64,000 bases of DNA. Origin: Cellvibrionaceae bacterium (GTDB lineage Bacteria; Pseudomonadota; Gammaproteobacteria; Pseudomonadales; Cellvibrionaceae). The DNA is taken from contig JANPZW010000009.1 in the NCBI GenBank assembly GCA_024707385.1, forward strand, positions 124,001 through 188,000, written 5' to 3'. Of this stretch, positions 39,360 to 47,772 are shown piece after piece; the first letter of the stretch is position 1, and each line of letters opens with the position of its first letter. The translations under genes were made by a program, and so were the position numbers. Below the pieces are notes generated by a model, which saw only the letters and a list, made by a program, of their open reading frames with translations, searched no databases and had not been told where the DNA came from.

Positions 39360-40264
39360 ATGCCTATATCGACCGGCACCGGGACGTCTACGGGGTCGAG
39401 CCGATCTGCAAGGTGTTGCAGGTTGCCCCATCGGCGTATCGGCGTCACGCCGCCCGCCAACGCTATCCTGATCTACGCAGCGCACGCAGCCAGCGCGACG
39501 AGGTTCTGGCCGCTGAGATCCAGCGTGTCTGGCAGGCCAACATGCAGGTCTACGGCACACGCAAGGTCTGGCATCAGTTGCAGCGCGAAGGCATTGCCGT
39601 GGCCCGTTGCACGGTCGAACGCCTGATGCGCAGGCTGGGTCTGCAGGGTGTGCGGCGGGGCAAACGGGTGCGCACCACGATTGCCGACAGTGCCCAGGCT
39701 TGCCCGCTCGATCGCGTCAATCGCCATTTCCATGCCGACAGGCCCAATCAGTTATGGGTGTCGGACTTCACCTACGTGTCGACCTGGCAAGGCTGGCTGT
39801 ATGTGGCCTTCGTCATCGACGTGTTCGCCCGCCGTATTGTCGGCTGGCGTGTCAGCAACACCATGAGCACAGACTTCGTGTTGGATGCTCTGGAACAGGC
39901 CCTGTATGACCGACAACCCACTGAGTCCCTGACGCATCATTCCGACAGAGGAGCCCAATACGTGTCCATTCGCTATACCGAACGCCTGGCCGAGGCTGGC
40001 ATTGAACCGTCTGTCGGCAGTCGTGGCGACAGCTACGACAACGCTCTGGCCGAGACCATCAATGGGCTGTACAAGGCCGAACTGATTCATCGCCGAGCCC
40101 CCTGGAAAACCAGGGCTGCGGTGGAATTGGCAACGCTGGAGTGGGTCGCCTGGTACAACCATCAGCGTCTACTCGGGCCCATCGGGTATATTCCTCCTGC
40201 ACAGGCTGAACAGGCCTATTACCGTACTCACTCTGAGCCTGTGCTGATGAACGCTGTACTTTAA
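39320..40264 (+). CDS. IS3-family transposase OrfB (DDE), made by -1 frameshift
   Basis: The -1 frame is open from the T6 slip site and reads [19 protein letters not shown] then [14 protein letters not shown], typical OrfB. The rve integrase core has the three acidic residues in [19 protein letters not shown] and [12 protein letters not shown]. An internal start near 39,413 is possible. The IS itself carries no frame damage. Confidence 0.92.
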   Translation, partial: FRPSGARPRTEEVNAYIDRHRDVYGVEPICKVLQVAPSAYRRHAARQRYPDLRSARSQRDEVLAAEIQRVWQANMQVYGTRKVWHQLQREGIAVARCTVERLMRRLGLQGVRRGKRVRTTIADSAQACPLDRVNRHFHADRPNQLWVSDFTYVSTWQGWLYVAFVIDVFARRIVGWRVSNTMSTDFVLDALEQALYDRQPTESLTHHSDRGAQYVSIRYTERLAEAGIEPSVGSRGDSYDNALAETINGLYKAELIHRRAPWKTRAAVELATLEWVAWYNHQRLLGPIGYIPPAQAEQAYYRTHSEPVLMNAVL

Positions 40265-40433
40265 CCAAACAGCCTCCTCGATTCTCGGGGCAATTCACAG
40301 CCGCAATCTTCTCCGGGCTAACTGCAAACGTCGAGCCCGAGTGCTTGTCATAGACCCAAAGGCGACCTTCCGAGTTGACGAAATTGCGAAGATACAGGCG
40401 CGGTACGTAGTGATGGAGCCTGGGTTCGGCCAT

Positions 40434-40933
40434 CGAGTGTCTTAGGCTGGAAAGCGATGGGGGAGTGCTCGTCAGCACGTTGGTGGTGCGCCTGAGCGTT
40501 TGCAGAGCGCTTTCTCTAGTGGCGAATGCGACAGAAATGCTCGGCTGCCGATGCTGACCTTCTCTCCTACCACGCCGACATCCGCTTCAATTCAGTAGCA
40601 GCGTACCTGAAAACGGACATTTACGACCGGCCGGTTGTGGCCGATAGCAGAAGTTGCCGAAATGGTAACCCAACCGCTGCCCTGGTCGAAGGGCTTTCTG
40701 TCAGCGACCCAGAATAACTCTTTCATAGCAGAGCTGTAGTTTTCCAGGGTTTCAGCGACTGACCGCAACCAGCCAGACCGCCGGATCCGCCAGACTGCTT
40801 CCAATTTCAACAGTCCCTTATAGCCGGCTCCTGCTTCCTATGACCAGCAGGCTGAGCGATCAATCGGGGCTGGGCCGGATGCCGTTTTCCAACTGACGCG
40901 GTACGGCACGCGTACGAAGCTGCCCGCATGTTC
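40434..40933. other. Gene-free stretch upstream of leader element 1
   Basis: About 500 bp with only short frames lacking ribosome binding sites. It includes the promoter side of the interrupted DUF4238 gene and the junction back to ICE core DNA. Nothing else recognised. Confidence 0.4.
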
Positions 40934-41051
40934 GCTGATTCGTCAGCACATGCCAGCAGCCAGGGTTTCAGGCTGCCGCGGGTCTGTCCCGCGTTGCCCA
41001 CCAGTCCGCATCGCATCAGGTCAGCGGACGCCGTCCCCGTGACGTCGATGC
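40934..41051 (+). ncRNA. Candidate structured leader RNA, copy 1
   Basis: P1 GCTGA-TTCG-TCAGC (40,934-40,947), then ACATGCCAGC, then TTCAGGCTGC, then P2 CGCGGG-TCTGT-CCCGCG (40,977-40,993), then P3 GTCCGC/GCGGAC (41,004-41,029). The P3 loop contains GCATC, which can pair with GATGC at 41,047-41,051 as a pseudoknot. It ends 70 nt before the 41,122 gene. Copies 2 and 3 share P1, the ACATGCC block, the (T)TCGAGG-TGC block and P2 with different but still pairing bases. Confidence 0.6.
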
Positions 41052-41121
41052 TTTTTATCAACCGCGTGCGGGAGCTGCCATCCCGTGAGGGACTGGACCC
41101 CGCTTTCCAAGGAGTCCATCC

Positions 41122-41334
41122 ATGTCCCAGAAAGCCTCTTTCGGCCAATTGGCCCTGACCTATTGCGGCAAATCCCTGCCGCTCGAAGTCCTGCAAAGCG
41201 CCGCCGGTCACTACATCGGCACGCGCGATACGGAAGGTCCCGTTTCGCGGGAATCCTGCGAGTACTTCCGAAGCTATGCCGCGGCTCAACGAGTCCTCGA
41301 ACGAGGCGGCTGGTCGCAGCTCGCCATTCCCTGA
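41122..41334 (+). CDS. Small hypothetical ICE protein
   Basis: 70 residues, MSQKASFGQLALTYCGKSLP..., no recognised family. AAGGAG lies ten bases before ATG. Codon use matches the ICE core. First of a run of separately led small genes between topB and the helicase; preceded by structured leader copy 1. Function unknown. Confidence 0.7.
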   Translation: MSQKASFGQLALTYCGKSLPLEVLQSAAGHYIGTRDTEGPVSRESCEYFRSYAAAQRVLERGGWSQLAIP

Positions 41335-41353
41335 TCCAACCGGAGGAACGGTC

Positions 41354-41746
41354 ATGAACCAGTTACTGCCGCAGGAAGTCGTCGATCAGATCACGCGAGA
41401 AGAGCAGCATTTCGCTGCAGCGCCCCAAGCCTTCTTCGAGGCATGGAAGCGCGGCGTCGAGATCGCTGGTCCGGAGTGGTTCGGCGACGGCACCGGTGAA
41501 GGCTTGCAGCGCGCCACCAGCAAGTGGGACCTGCGTCCCAACCTGCTGATGCTAAACGACGCTCTCGGCGTCCTGAGCGGTGGCCAGCGCATGTTCCTGT
41601 CCGCGATGGTGAGTTTCTACAACGCGCGCGAAGGCGGCGCGATGCTCAGGCGCTGCCAGTTCGAGGGGCTGTCCGACTTCGGTGGTCTCGATCTGCCACG
41701 CCGCAAGGTCATCGCTGACTTGCTGTTGAACTACAGCGGCTGGTGA
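41354..41746 (+). CDS. Hypothetical ICE protein
   Basis: 130 residues, acidic, mostly helical by composition; contains FLSAMVSFYNAREGGAMLRRCQFEGLSDFGGLDLPRRK. GGAGG nine bases before ATG 41,354. Follows the 70-residue gene by 19 nt and is probably co-transcribed. No family recognised. Confidence 0.72.
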   Translation: MNQLLPQEVVDQITREEQHFAAAPQAFFEAWKRGVEIAGPEWFGDGTGEGLQRATSKWDLRPNLLMLNDALGVLSGGQRMFLSAMVSFYNAREGGAMLRRCQFEGLSDFGGLDLPRRKVIADLLLNYSGW

Positions 41747-41958
41747 GCCGGCTTGCGCCACACCAGCGCTTCTTCGTTCACTCGCTATAAGGGGCATGCG
41801 CCGACGAGGCCATGTCCCTCGATTCATTTCCTGTCGTCCAGTGCGGTCCTGACAACGCCATGGTTAGCGCTGCCTGACGCTTTTTTCCACTTTCAACCCA
41901 CCGGGTCCAATTCCCGGTGGCGGGGATTGGCTCCATTATTCAGTCTGGAGAGTTCCCT

Positions 41959-42696
41959 ATGTCACAGACACCCAACCCCTTTCTTCGCGGCTACTGGAAT
42001 CTCAGAATCGTCCGCACGCTGTCCATCAGCTACGAGGACGGTAGCCCGCATGTCTGGCGCGCCATCCACGCGAGCCAGGAGCACTTCTCCGACGAGGAAC
42101 TGGTTTCATCATCCTGCATCGTCTGCAACGATTTCGCAGTGGTCAGCAATGGCCCGGACCCCGTGAGTGCGGAGGTACTTGCCGAATGCGATGCTGGTGA
42201 AGGCATCAGCGGTGCTGGAGTGATCGGCGCCGTGGTCTATGCCATCCATGGTGATGACTTCGATGGCCGCCCGGTCCACATTGGCGACACCTATTCGGCC
42301 GAGGCTGCGCGGGAGGTTGTGCAGCGCCTGGGTTTCGAGACAGGGTATTACAGCCGGTGCTGGGAGATCAGCAGCGCACACATCAGTCAGGAAACCGGCC
42401 AGTACCTCGCCAGCCTGGCAGACCTCGCCACACCGGAGGCCTTCCTGTTCATCGCCTTTCGGGTGCCGTACAGCCCGGCGATCGGCATCAAGCTGATCTC
42501 CACGCCCTGGACGGACCAGAACCTGGAGCACGCCGAGGGCATCACCGCCGAGCAGCTTCGGCAGGAGCACTGGAACAAGGGTATGCCAGACGACCTGGCG
42601 AACATCCTTGAACTGGCCGGCCAAGCCGACGTGCGCATCCTCATCCTCGATGCGGACGCACCCGTGCTGTTGGGTCTGCCGCTGGCAGAACCCTAG
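41959..42696 (+). CDS. Hypothetical ICE protein
   Basis: 245 residues. ATG 41,959 follows TGGAGAG; an upstream in-frame start at 41,917 lacks a site. Mixed alpha/beta composition without signal peptide or membrane segment; a proline-rich loop VPYSPAIGIKLI lies in the second half. Leader carries the stem CACCGGG/CCCGGTG. Conserved role unknown. Confidence 0.7.
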   Translation: MSQTPNPFLRGYWNLRIVRTLSISYEDGSPHVWRAIHASQEHFSDEELVSSSCIVCNDFAVVSNGPDPVSAEVLAECDAGEGISGAGVIGAVVYAIHGDDFDGRPVHIGDTYSAEAAREVVQRLGFETGYYSRCWEISSAHISQETGQYLASLADLATPEAFLFIAFRVPYSPAIGIKLISTPWTDQNLEHAEGITAEQLRQEHWNKGMPDDLANILELAGQADVRILILDADAPVLLGLPLAEP

Positions 42697-42792
42697 CTTT
42701 TGCACTGAGTACCGTCCTTTCCTTCATTTCTCCCATGCCAGCCCGTCTCCCCGCCAGGAGTCGGGCTGGTCTATTTTCATAGGAGCATTTTC

Positions 42793-43071
42793 ATGATCCA
42801 CGATCCCATCTCGCCCGCAGCAGACTTTGAGCAACAGCTCGGAGCCTGCGTCAACGCCATGAGCCAGGATGACGCCATCGGCCAGATCCTGGTATTCGAG
42901 CGCATGCACGGCAGGCTGAACATGCGGCATATCGCCGACGCCGACTTGGTGGACACCGACATCGACGACTACGAAATGGTCGTGTTCGACGGCGGCAACA
43001 CCAGCGGCGACACGTGGAAGCATGTCTTCTTCCCGCGTCAGCGCGAGCACTACTTCGTGTACGAAGCCTGA
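42793..43071 (+). CDS. Small acidic hypothetical ICE protein
   Basis: 92 residues with many acidic residues (ADADLVDTDIDDYEMVVFD). TAGGAG precedes the ATG. The 96-bp leader has the stem AGCCCG/CGGGCT. Followed by a rho-independent terminator, so it forms its own transcription unit. An acidic protein of this size could mimic DNA in an anti-restriction role, but nothing specific supports it. Confidence 0.68.
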   Translation: MIHDPISPAADFEQQLGACVNAMSQDDAIGQILVFERMHGRLNMRHIADADLVDTDIDDYEMVVFDGGNTSGDTWKHVFFPRQREHYFVYEA

Positions 43072-43078
43072 CCCAACC

Positions 43079-43102
43079 AGCCCCTTTCGAGGGGCTTTTT
43101 CT
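43079..43102 (+). terminator. Rho-independent terminator
   Basis: AGCCCC-TTTCGA-GGGGCT followed by TTTTCTT, eight bases after the 92-residue gene stop. Confidence 0.8.
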
Positions 43103-43192
43103 TGTCCGCGGCATAGAAAAACCGGGGGCGATGCAGTGCCGTTTCATGCGGGCGGGTAGCCAGGCCCACGGTCATCCTCGCCCCATGTTTGT

Positions 43193-43287
43193 CGGCGTTG
43201 CCGTCACATGCCCAGGCAGTCGAGACCTTCGAGGCTGCAAGCACGGGAACCGTGCTGGTCGTCTTTTCCTACGGACGCACCGCGTCC
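43193..43287 (+). ncRNA. Candidate structured leader RNA, copy 2
   Basis: P1 CGGC-GTT-GCCG (43,193-43,203), ACATGCCCAGGCA (43,206-43,218), then TTCGAGGCTGC, then P2 AGCACGG-GAA-CCGTGCT (43,240-43,256), then a shorter third stem GGACGC-ACC-GCGTCC (43,273-43,287). It ends 65 nt before the gene at 43,353. The third stem differs in layout from copies 1 and 3. Confidence 0.55.
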
Positions 43288-43352
43288 ATCCACCCACAAG
43301 GGACCTCTCCCTTACGGGCGGGAATCCCTTGTTTTTTCTAAAGGAGATTCCC

Positions 43353-44157
43353 ATGGATCGTTCCCTCATCAAATCCATGATGCCTTCGCTTGTCGCAGGC
43401 CATGTGCCACGCAACGTGCGGTCGTTCAAATACCGCGTGTTCGATGATCAGCCGCAGTCCTCGACGCTGGGCTTTGCCATAGATCCCCAGCCCTTTGAAG
43501 GCAAGGTGGTTGCAGCCAACGACGACGCCATTGTCATCAAACTCAAACCCAGCGAGTTCGCGGTGCTTGATCCCAACCTGGTGACCACCGTACCCAGCGA
43601 AGGCGCAAAGGTGCATGTCCAACCGTATGCTCGTCGCCGCTTCGACGGCCTGCGTGCGGACACTCCGGAAGAGCCGCACGGAGATGACGTCCGATGGCAT
43701 TCCCTACACCGTCAAGACGCACATCCTCGGCTCCGCACCGGCCAAGCTGCCCATCCCTGAGCCGCAGTGCTTGGAACTGGGCCAGCTTATCCAGCAGATG
43801 GAGGACATGCCGGCACCCGACGGGTTCCGGCGCATCACTCACATGCTGGTCGATGCCGGCGCCCGGGACTTCACCTGGGTCGATCCCACGCCGTCCAAGA
43901 TCATTGAGACACCCCCGGCAATCAGCTTCACGGTTTCGACCGCAAAGTTCGAGGGCCAAGTGACGATCCTCTATGACCGTGGCGGCGACACCTACGTGGT
44001 GGAGCTGCGCCGCGACGGTGAGCTGGTCGATCGGCACGACGAGGTGTATTTCGACATGCTCGGTGAAGTGCTGGAGCGGCTTATCGACGACGGGCGCTGG
44101 CGCCTGATCAACGTGAACGTGATCGACACCAAGGCAATGAAACGGCGCTACGGCTGA
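43353..44157 (+). CDS. Hypothetical ICE protein (frameshifted)
   Basis: About 268 residues after joining. MDRSLIKSMMPSLVAGHVPRNV... to RADTPEE reads in the first frame; from about 43,677 the next frame gives RTEMTSDGIPYTVKTHILGS and continues to 44,157. The first half has beta-rich text (KVVAANDDAIVIKLK), the second half a helical end. AAGGAG before ATG 43,353. Leader contains structured element copy 2. No family recognised. Confidence 0.68.
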
Positions 44158-44320
44158 ATCCACAGCCTACCGGCGGCCCGTCCCCCTAGGCCTTCCATCC
44201 ATTTGGGTGGAGGGCCTTATCTTTATGGCAGAACCAGGCGAACTCGACAAAGGGGAAACGCATGGATGCCGATTGTTTGCTGCCGCTCGCGCGAGGCGTT
44301 GCCATGCTGCCCCCATGCCT
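44158..44320. other. First part of the DUF3577 gene leader region
   Basis: The whole gap to the DUF3577 ATG is 380 bp. This first part has a stem AGGCC.../...GGCCT with an inner TCCA-TTTGGGTGGA arm near 44,190-44,217, possibly ending the preceding transcript. No gene. The structured element copy 3 follows. Confidence 0.45.
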
Positions 44321-44448
44321 GCTGACGTTGTCAGCGACATGCCAGGCAACCATCGGTCTTCGAGGTTGCGGCGCAGTTTTCCCTGCGTGACCGAGCCAGC
44401 TCGCACCGCATCCATCTGCGAGCGGCCACCAGTCCTGGTGGTGGATGC
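44321..44448 (+). ncRNA. Candidate structured leader RNA, copy 3 (upstream of DUF3577)
   Basis: P1 GCTGAC-GTT-GTCAGC (44,321-44,335), ACATGCCAGGCA (44,337-44,348), TTCGAGGTTGC, P2 GCGCAG/CTGCGT (44,371-44,388), P3 GCTCGCA/TGCGAGC (44,399-44,423) with GCATC in its loop, a small CCACC/GGTGG hairpin, then GATGC at 44,444-44,448 able to pair with that loop. About 90 nt before the DUF3577 ATG, with one more GGGG/CCCC stem between. Confidence 0.65.
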
Positions 44449-44537
44449 TTTCGCCTTTTTCAACCCATCGCGGGGTTACGCACCTTTCCCCGCATGCGTG
44501 GGCTCGGTGTGTCTCCGCTTCACTATGGAGATTCACC

Positions 44538-45455
44538 ATGAGCACCACGTCCAACGAGAAATCGTATTTCGACCTTCACACCTCGGGCATCGGCTACATC
44601 CAGCGTGTTCGTGAGGTTCCCGTTCGGGGCGGTCGCCGCGCGCAGCCATTCCTGGCATGCACCATCGCCGCATTGGTTGGTTCCGCCAAAGACCCCAGCT
44701 ACCGCTACTTCGATGTCAAGGTCTCGGGTGCCGAGGCCAAGAAGCTGGTCGAGCGCTTCATCGGCATTGACGATCCCAAGCAGCGCCCACTGGTGCGCTT
44801 TCGCCTCGGAGACCTCTGGGGCGATGCGTACATCCGCGACAAGGGTGAGCACAAGGGCCAGGCAGCTGCTTCTCTGAAGGCGCGGCTGCTGAAGGCCGAG
44901 CCGCTTGACCGGGCCGAACTGGCTTCGATCAAGCAGCACGAGCTGATCACCCGCGGCATTGGCTACCTCAGCCGCGTGAAGGACGTCTCCCCCAAGGATG
45001 GCGATCCCTTCTTGTCATGCACCATTGCCGCCCTGTGCGGACCTGTCGATGAACCGGAATATCGGTACTTCGACACCATCGTCGCTATCCCCGAGGCTGA
45101 GCATCTGGTACGCCGGTGCATCCAGGCCATCGAAGGGGATCGCAAGGTGCTGATCGCCTTCCGTCTGAACGACATGAAGATTGATCCGTACATCCGCACC
45201 AAAGGAGAGCGCGCCGGGGAACCGGGAGCGAGCCTTGAATCGACGCTGGTCCACATCGGTCTCATCAAGATCGATGGTACCCAGGTCTATCCGACGATCC
45301 AGGCGCAAGCCGAGGCGCCACAAGCCCAGGACGCACCCGCGCCCGAAGCCGAGATGGTCGCTGACACCGCCTCCGAACAGCCTGCCGCGCCCGCCGGGAG
45401 CGAGCCCGAGACGCAAGTCGAGGAGCAGGCGCCTGCGTTGGCTGCTTCGTTCTGA
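44538..45455 (+). CDS. DUF3577 / STY4534-family ICE replication protein with duplicated domain
   Basis: 305 residues. Two tandem copies of one domain: residues about 9-120 (FDLHTSGIGYIQRVREV, FLACTIAALVG, YRYFDVKVSG, DAYIRDKGE) and about 135-245 (ELITRGIGYLSRVKDV, FLSCTIAALCG, YRYFDTIVAI, DPYIRTKGE). An Ala/Pro/Glu-rich tail follows. DUF3577 proteins of PFGI-1/SPI-7 islands are annotated as replication proteins; a single-strand or RNA-binding OB-like role is plausible but unproven. ATGGAG before ATG 44,538. Leader holds structured element copy 3. Confidence 0.82.
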   Translation: MSTTSNEKSYFDLHTSGIGYIQRVREVPVRGGRRAQPFLACTIAALVGSAKDPSYRYFDVKVSGAEAKKLVERFIGIDDPKQRPLVRFRLGDLWGDAYIRDKGEHKGQAAASLKARLLKAEPLDRAELASIKQHELITRGIGYLSRVKDVSPKDGDPFLSCTIAALCGPVDEPEYRYFDTIVAIPEAEHLVRRCIQAIEGDRKVLIAFRLNDMKIDPYIRTKGERAGEPGASLESTLVHIGLIKIDGTQVYPTIQAQAEAPQAQDAPAPEAEMVADTASEQPAAPAGSEPETQVEEQAPALAASF

Positions 45456-45463
45456 TCCGGCCT

Positions 45464-45490
45464 GGCCCCTCACGGGGCCTTGCCTTTTTC
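45464..45490 (+). terminator. Terminator between the DUF3577 and DUF3275 genes
   Basis: GGCCCC-TCAC-GGGGCC followed by TTGCCTTTTTC, nine bases after the DUF3577 stop. Confidence 0.7.
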
Positions 45491-45513
45491 CTATTTCCCC
45501 AAGGAGAACCATC

Positions 45514-46203
45514 ATGGCAGCCACATCGGCACCCACGAGATCAGTCCTGCCCATCGTCGTTCCGGGCCAGCTCACGCTGAGAACCATCCGAGGCAAGAAC
45601 GGCCCGTTCACGGTCGGTCGCCTGACCACCCCCATCGGCGAGTTCGCTGTCAAGGACGCCGAGCTGGAGCAGTACCCCGAAGGCAAGTACGAAGGGGAGT
45701 TCATCATCCGTTACATCTTCGCCAAGTCCTACCCGGTCGCAGGTGGCGCGCGCTTTGAAGTCCGCGCCAATCTCGACGGGATGACGCTCAACGGCATCGA
45801 CAAACTGAGTCGTGACGAAGCCCGCAGCTTCGCCAGCCAGGAGGTCGATCCGCTTGATGAAGAACTGGGCGAGCAGCCTGCGGCAACGCAGGCCAGGCCC
45901 GCCAGGGCATCCAGACCCGCCAAGCCCGCACCCGTGCAGGCGTGCGCAGACCCTCTGGTCGATACCACGCCTTTCGGCGTGGATGCGCCGACGCCCGCTG
46001 CGGCTGCCGCCACTGGCAGCACCAGCGATGGTGACGCCGCGCTGTTCGGGCTGCTCTGGCCGCTGGGAGAGTCCGTGAAACTGGACTCGACCATCGACCG
46101 CCGCACCCTGCGCGCACAGATCGCCCGCCTGGGTGAACTGGGCTACGCGCTGGACTTCAAGACGCAGGAGTGGAGCCGCCAGGCCGAACTGCAACCTGCG
46201 TGA
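45514..46203 (+). CDS. DUF3275 family ICE protein
   Basis: 229 residues. The N-terminal DUF3275 part has GQLTLRTIRGKNGPFTVGRLTTPIGEFAVKD, EGKYEGEFIIRYIFAKSY and FEVRANLDGMTL. A low-complexity Ala/Pro linker (about 115-165) leads to a C-terminal helical part, LFGLLWPLGESVKLDSTIDRRTLRAQIARL. Standard in PFGI-1-type ICEs, function unknown. AAGGAG before ATG 45,514; set off by terminators on both sides. Confidence 0.83.
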   Translation: MAATSAPTRSVLPIVVPGQLTLRTIRGKNGPFTVGRLTTPIGEFAVKDAELEQYPEGKYEGEFIIRYIFAKSYPVAGGARFEVRANLDGMTLNGIDKLSRDEARSFASQEVDPLDEELGEQPAATQARPARASRPAKPAPVQACADPLVDTTPFGVDAPTPAAAAATGSTSDGDAALFGLLWPLGESVKLDSTIDRRTLRAQIARLGELGYALDFKTQEWSRQAELQPA

Positions 46204-46209
46204 TCGCGG

Positions 46210-46232
46210 ACACCGCATCTGCGGTGTTTTTC
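46210..46232 (+). terminator. Terminator after the DUF3275 gene
   Basis: ACACCGCA-TC-TGCGGTGT followed by TTTTTC, directly after the DUF3275 stop. Confidence 0.75.
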
Positions 46233-46296
46233 ATCCACCCGCCGGGGTTCCTTTCCCACGGGGAGGCCTCCGGCTCCATTCTTCAGGAGGCCTCTC

Positions 46297-46704
46297 ATGG
46301 GCTGGTATTTCTCCCCTCAAACGCGGTCTGAACTGATCGCGGAACTGATCGCACCGCAAGAGACCGAGCGCGCCAGCGTCATGGTCATCGCCCACGCGCT
46401 GCGCGGCAATGTCCTGTGGTCCGTCGCGGAAGTGACAGCCAAGGTCGAAGGCGTGCATCGTCATCTGGCTCCGGGCCAATCCCTGCGCACCATCCGCTGC
46501 CATCTGCTCGAACGCAGCGGCGGCCAGTGGGGCTACAAGCCGCTGGACGAGTCCATGCACCCGTACTACTACACGTGCCCCTTGCGTTATCTCGATATGG
46601 CACCGGAGCAGTCCGCCGAATGGCGTGCAGGCGTTCGCGCCTACCACGCGCGGCGGCGCACACCCACGGCACCTGCGGCACCTATCGCAGCGCCGATGGC
46701 ATGA
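46297..46704 (+). CDS. Hypothetical ICE protein, possibly DUF6927-like
   Basis: 135 residues beginning MGWYFSPQTRSELIAELI, which recalls small proteins with an MGW(L/Y)F start found on conjugative elements (DUF6927); this assignment is from memory and weak. A compact domain with HHxx-free beta text (ALRGNVLWSVAEV, GYKPLDESMHPYYYTCPLRYLDMAP) is followed by an Arg/Ala/Pro tail. CAGGAGG before the ATG. Followed at 16 nt by an 86-residue gene. Confidence 0.68.
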   Translation: MGWYFSPQTRSELIAELIAPQETERASVMVIAHALRGNVLWSVAEVTAKVEGVHRHLAPGQSLRTIRCHLLERSGGQWGYKPLDESMHPYYYTCPLRYLDMAPEQSAEWRAGVRAYHARRRTPTAPAAPIAAPMA

Positions 46705-46720
46705 GTCAGGAGAAACCGAT

Positions 46721-46981
46721 ATGGACCCGATCCTGGCCGTGCTTGCCCCTTCGCTGCTGAAGCTCGTTGAAGGGAGTTTGTCCAACGACGAGGTGTCTTC
46801 CGACGAGGAAATGCTGGCGTACTTCATCAGCAACGGCCTCACCGAGGAACAGGCGCGGCAGGCACTGACCTACCGCGACCAATACCTCAACAACATCTAC
46901 CTGGAGGGCTTCACGCCCGTCACTGCAGTGGATGTGGCGCTGCACTTCAACCCGCACACCCGGCAGTTCGAGCCGGACTGA
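46721..46981 (+). CDS. Small acidic hypothetical ICE protein
   Basis: 86 residues, acidic and helical. LTEEQARQALTYRDQYLNNIYLEGFT resembles a UBA-like or helix-hairpin motif in layout only. CAGGAG ten bases before ATG 46,721. Co-directional with and 16 nt after the 135-residue gene. Function unknown. Confidence 0.66.
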   Translation: MDPILAVLAPSLLKLVEGSLSNDEVSSDEEMLAYFISNGLTEEQARQALTYRDQYLNNIYLEGFTPVTAVDVALHFNPHTRQFEPD

Positions 46982-47057
46982 GCGGTTTTTTCCCACCCCC
47001 TGGGGCAGTACTTGCCCCAACGGGCGGTGCTGTTCCCGTTCATCCGAGGACACCACC

Positions 47058-47708
47058 ATGCCCGCACACACTTCTTCCACCACGCTGTACCGCATCGACG
47101 AATGCCCGGACGTGATGGCCGACGCCTGCGTCGGCGATGACCAGGGAAATCTGATCTTCCTGTCGATCTGGGCGCGCGATACCGCCGTCCAGCAGTTCCT
47201 CGCTCGTCTGACCCTCGGTCACGACGAACAGGGGCTGGACCAGTTCCACGTCATCACCGACGAGGGCGGCAGCGTCCCGGTGTTCGTCGGCAGCGTCGAT
47301 CGTCTGGAAAAGCGCATGACCCGCGCCTACCGGCGAACGCTGTTCGGATCGCTCTCCAACGTGTGGCTGTTCGACCGGTGCTGCATCAAACCCGATAAGG
47401 CCAATGCCAGCGCACTGGCATTGCTGCCCAAGGGCAGCGTCCACCGGCTTGACCGCCTGTGGACGCTGGTGCGGGAGACCTGCCCATTGCCGCTGCTCGA
47501 CCACTGGCGCGAGACCGTGCTGGAACTGCTGCAAACCCGCGAGATGCTGACCCGTCTTCCGTTCGCCCTCGGGCCGCTGGAAGGCCATCGGCTCGCCATC
47601 GACGTGCCGGCGCTGACACCGGCGCTGGGCGCCCTGATCCGCAGTGACGTGCTTACCGCCTATCCCTTTCCGGCCAAGATTTGGACATCGGAAGCGGTAG
47701 CGGCTTGA
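47058..47708 (+). CDS. Hypothetical ICE protein
   Basis: 216 residues. The first half reads IDECPDVMADACVGDDQGNLIFLSIWARDTAVQQFLARLTLG, mixed alpha/beta; the second half is a helical bundle (HRLDRLWTLVRETCPLPLLDHWRETVLELLQT). No signal peptide. The leader has TGGGGCA/TGCCCCA as a hairpin. GAGGAC precedes ATG 47,058. Family not recognised; codon use is that of the ICE core. Confidence 0.68.
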   Translation: MPAHTSSTTLYRIDECPDVMADACVGDDQGNLIFLSIWARDTAVQQFLARLTLGHDEQGLDQFHVITDEGGSVPVFVGSVDRLEKRMTRAYRRTLFGSLSNVWLFDRCCIKPDKANASALALLPKGSVHRLDRLWTLVRETCPLPLLDHWRETVLELLQTREMLTRLPFALGPLEGHRLAIDVPALTPALGALIRSDVLTAYPFPAKIWTSEAVAA

Positions 47709-47772
47709 CCCACCCGCGAGAGCACGCCAAGGCGTGCTATCGCATTTCATCCCCGTCAACCAGGAGACTTCC

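Larger units (their letters stand above)
38983..40297 (+). mobile_element. IS3-family insertion sequence, 1,315 bp
   Basis: Ends are related inverted repeats: TGAATTGCCCCGGG...GGAGGCT on the left, and the complement of TGAATTGCCCCGAG...GAGGAGGCTG on the right. Flanked by a 3-bp direct repeat CAG (38,980-38,982 and 40,298-40,300), the usual IS3 target duplication. Contains orfA and orfB with a T6 frameshift site. Appears complete and recent. Confidence 0.92.
38172..40433 (-). pseudogene. DUF4238-family protein gene interrupted by an IS3-family element
   Basis: From ATG 40,433: MAEPRLHHYVPRLYLRNFVNSE and LWVYDKHSG, the DUF4238 start, up to SPEKIAA. There the IS (38,983-40,297) sits inside the codon run. 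Removing the IS and one CAG copy joins it cleanly to EQGFYTLPELLQ and on to LLTSDHPVCI and VVFPLAPDVVLYC. A further one-base break near 38,440 shifts the true end (STRFIFSS...) to 38,172. The joined product would be about 314 residues, normal for the family. DUF4238 proteins have no settled function. Cargo, opposite to the ICE core. Confidence 0.82.

Noticed and set aside
42793..43071. Anti-restriction DNA-mimic assignment for the acidic 92-residue protein
   Set aside because: Acidity alone is not evidence; no Ocr/ArdA-like sequence features are visible.
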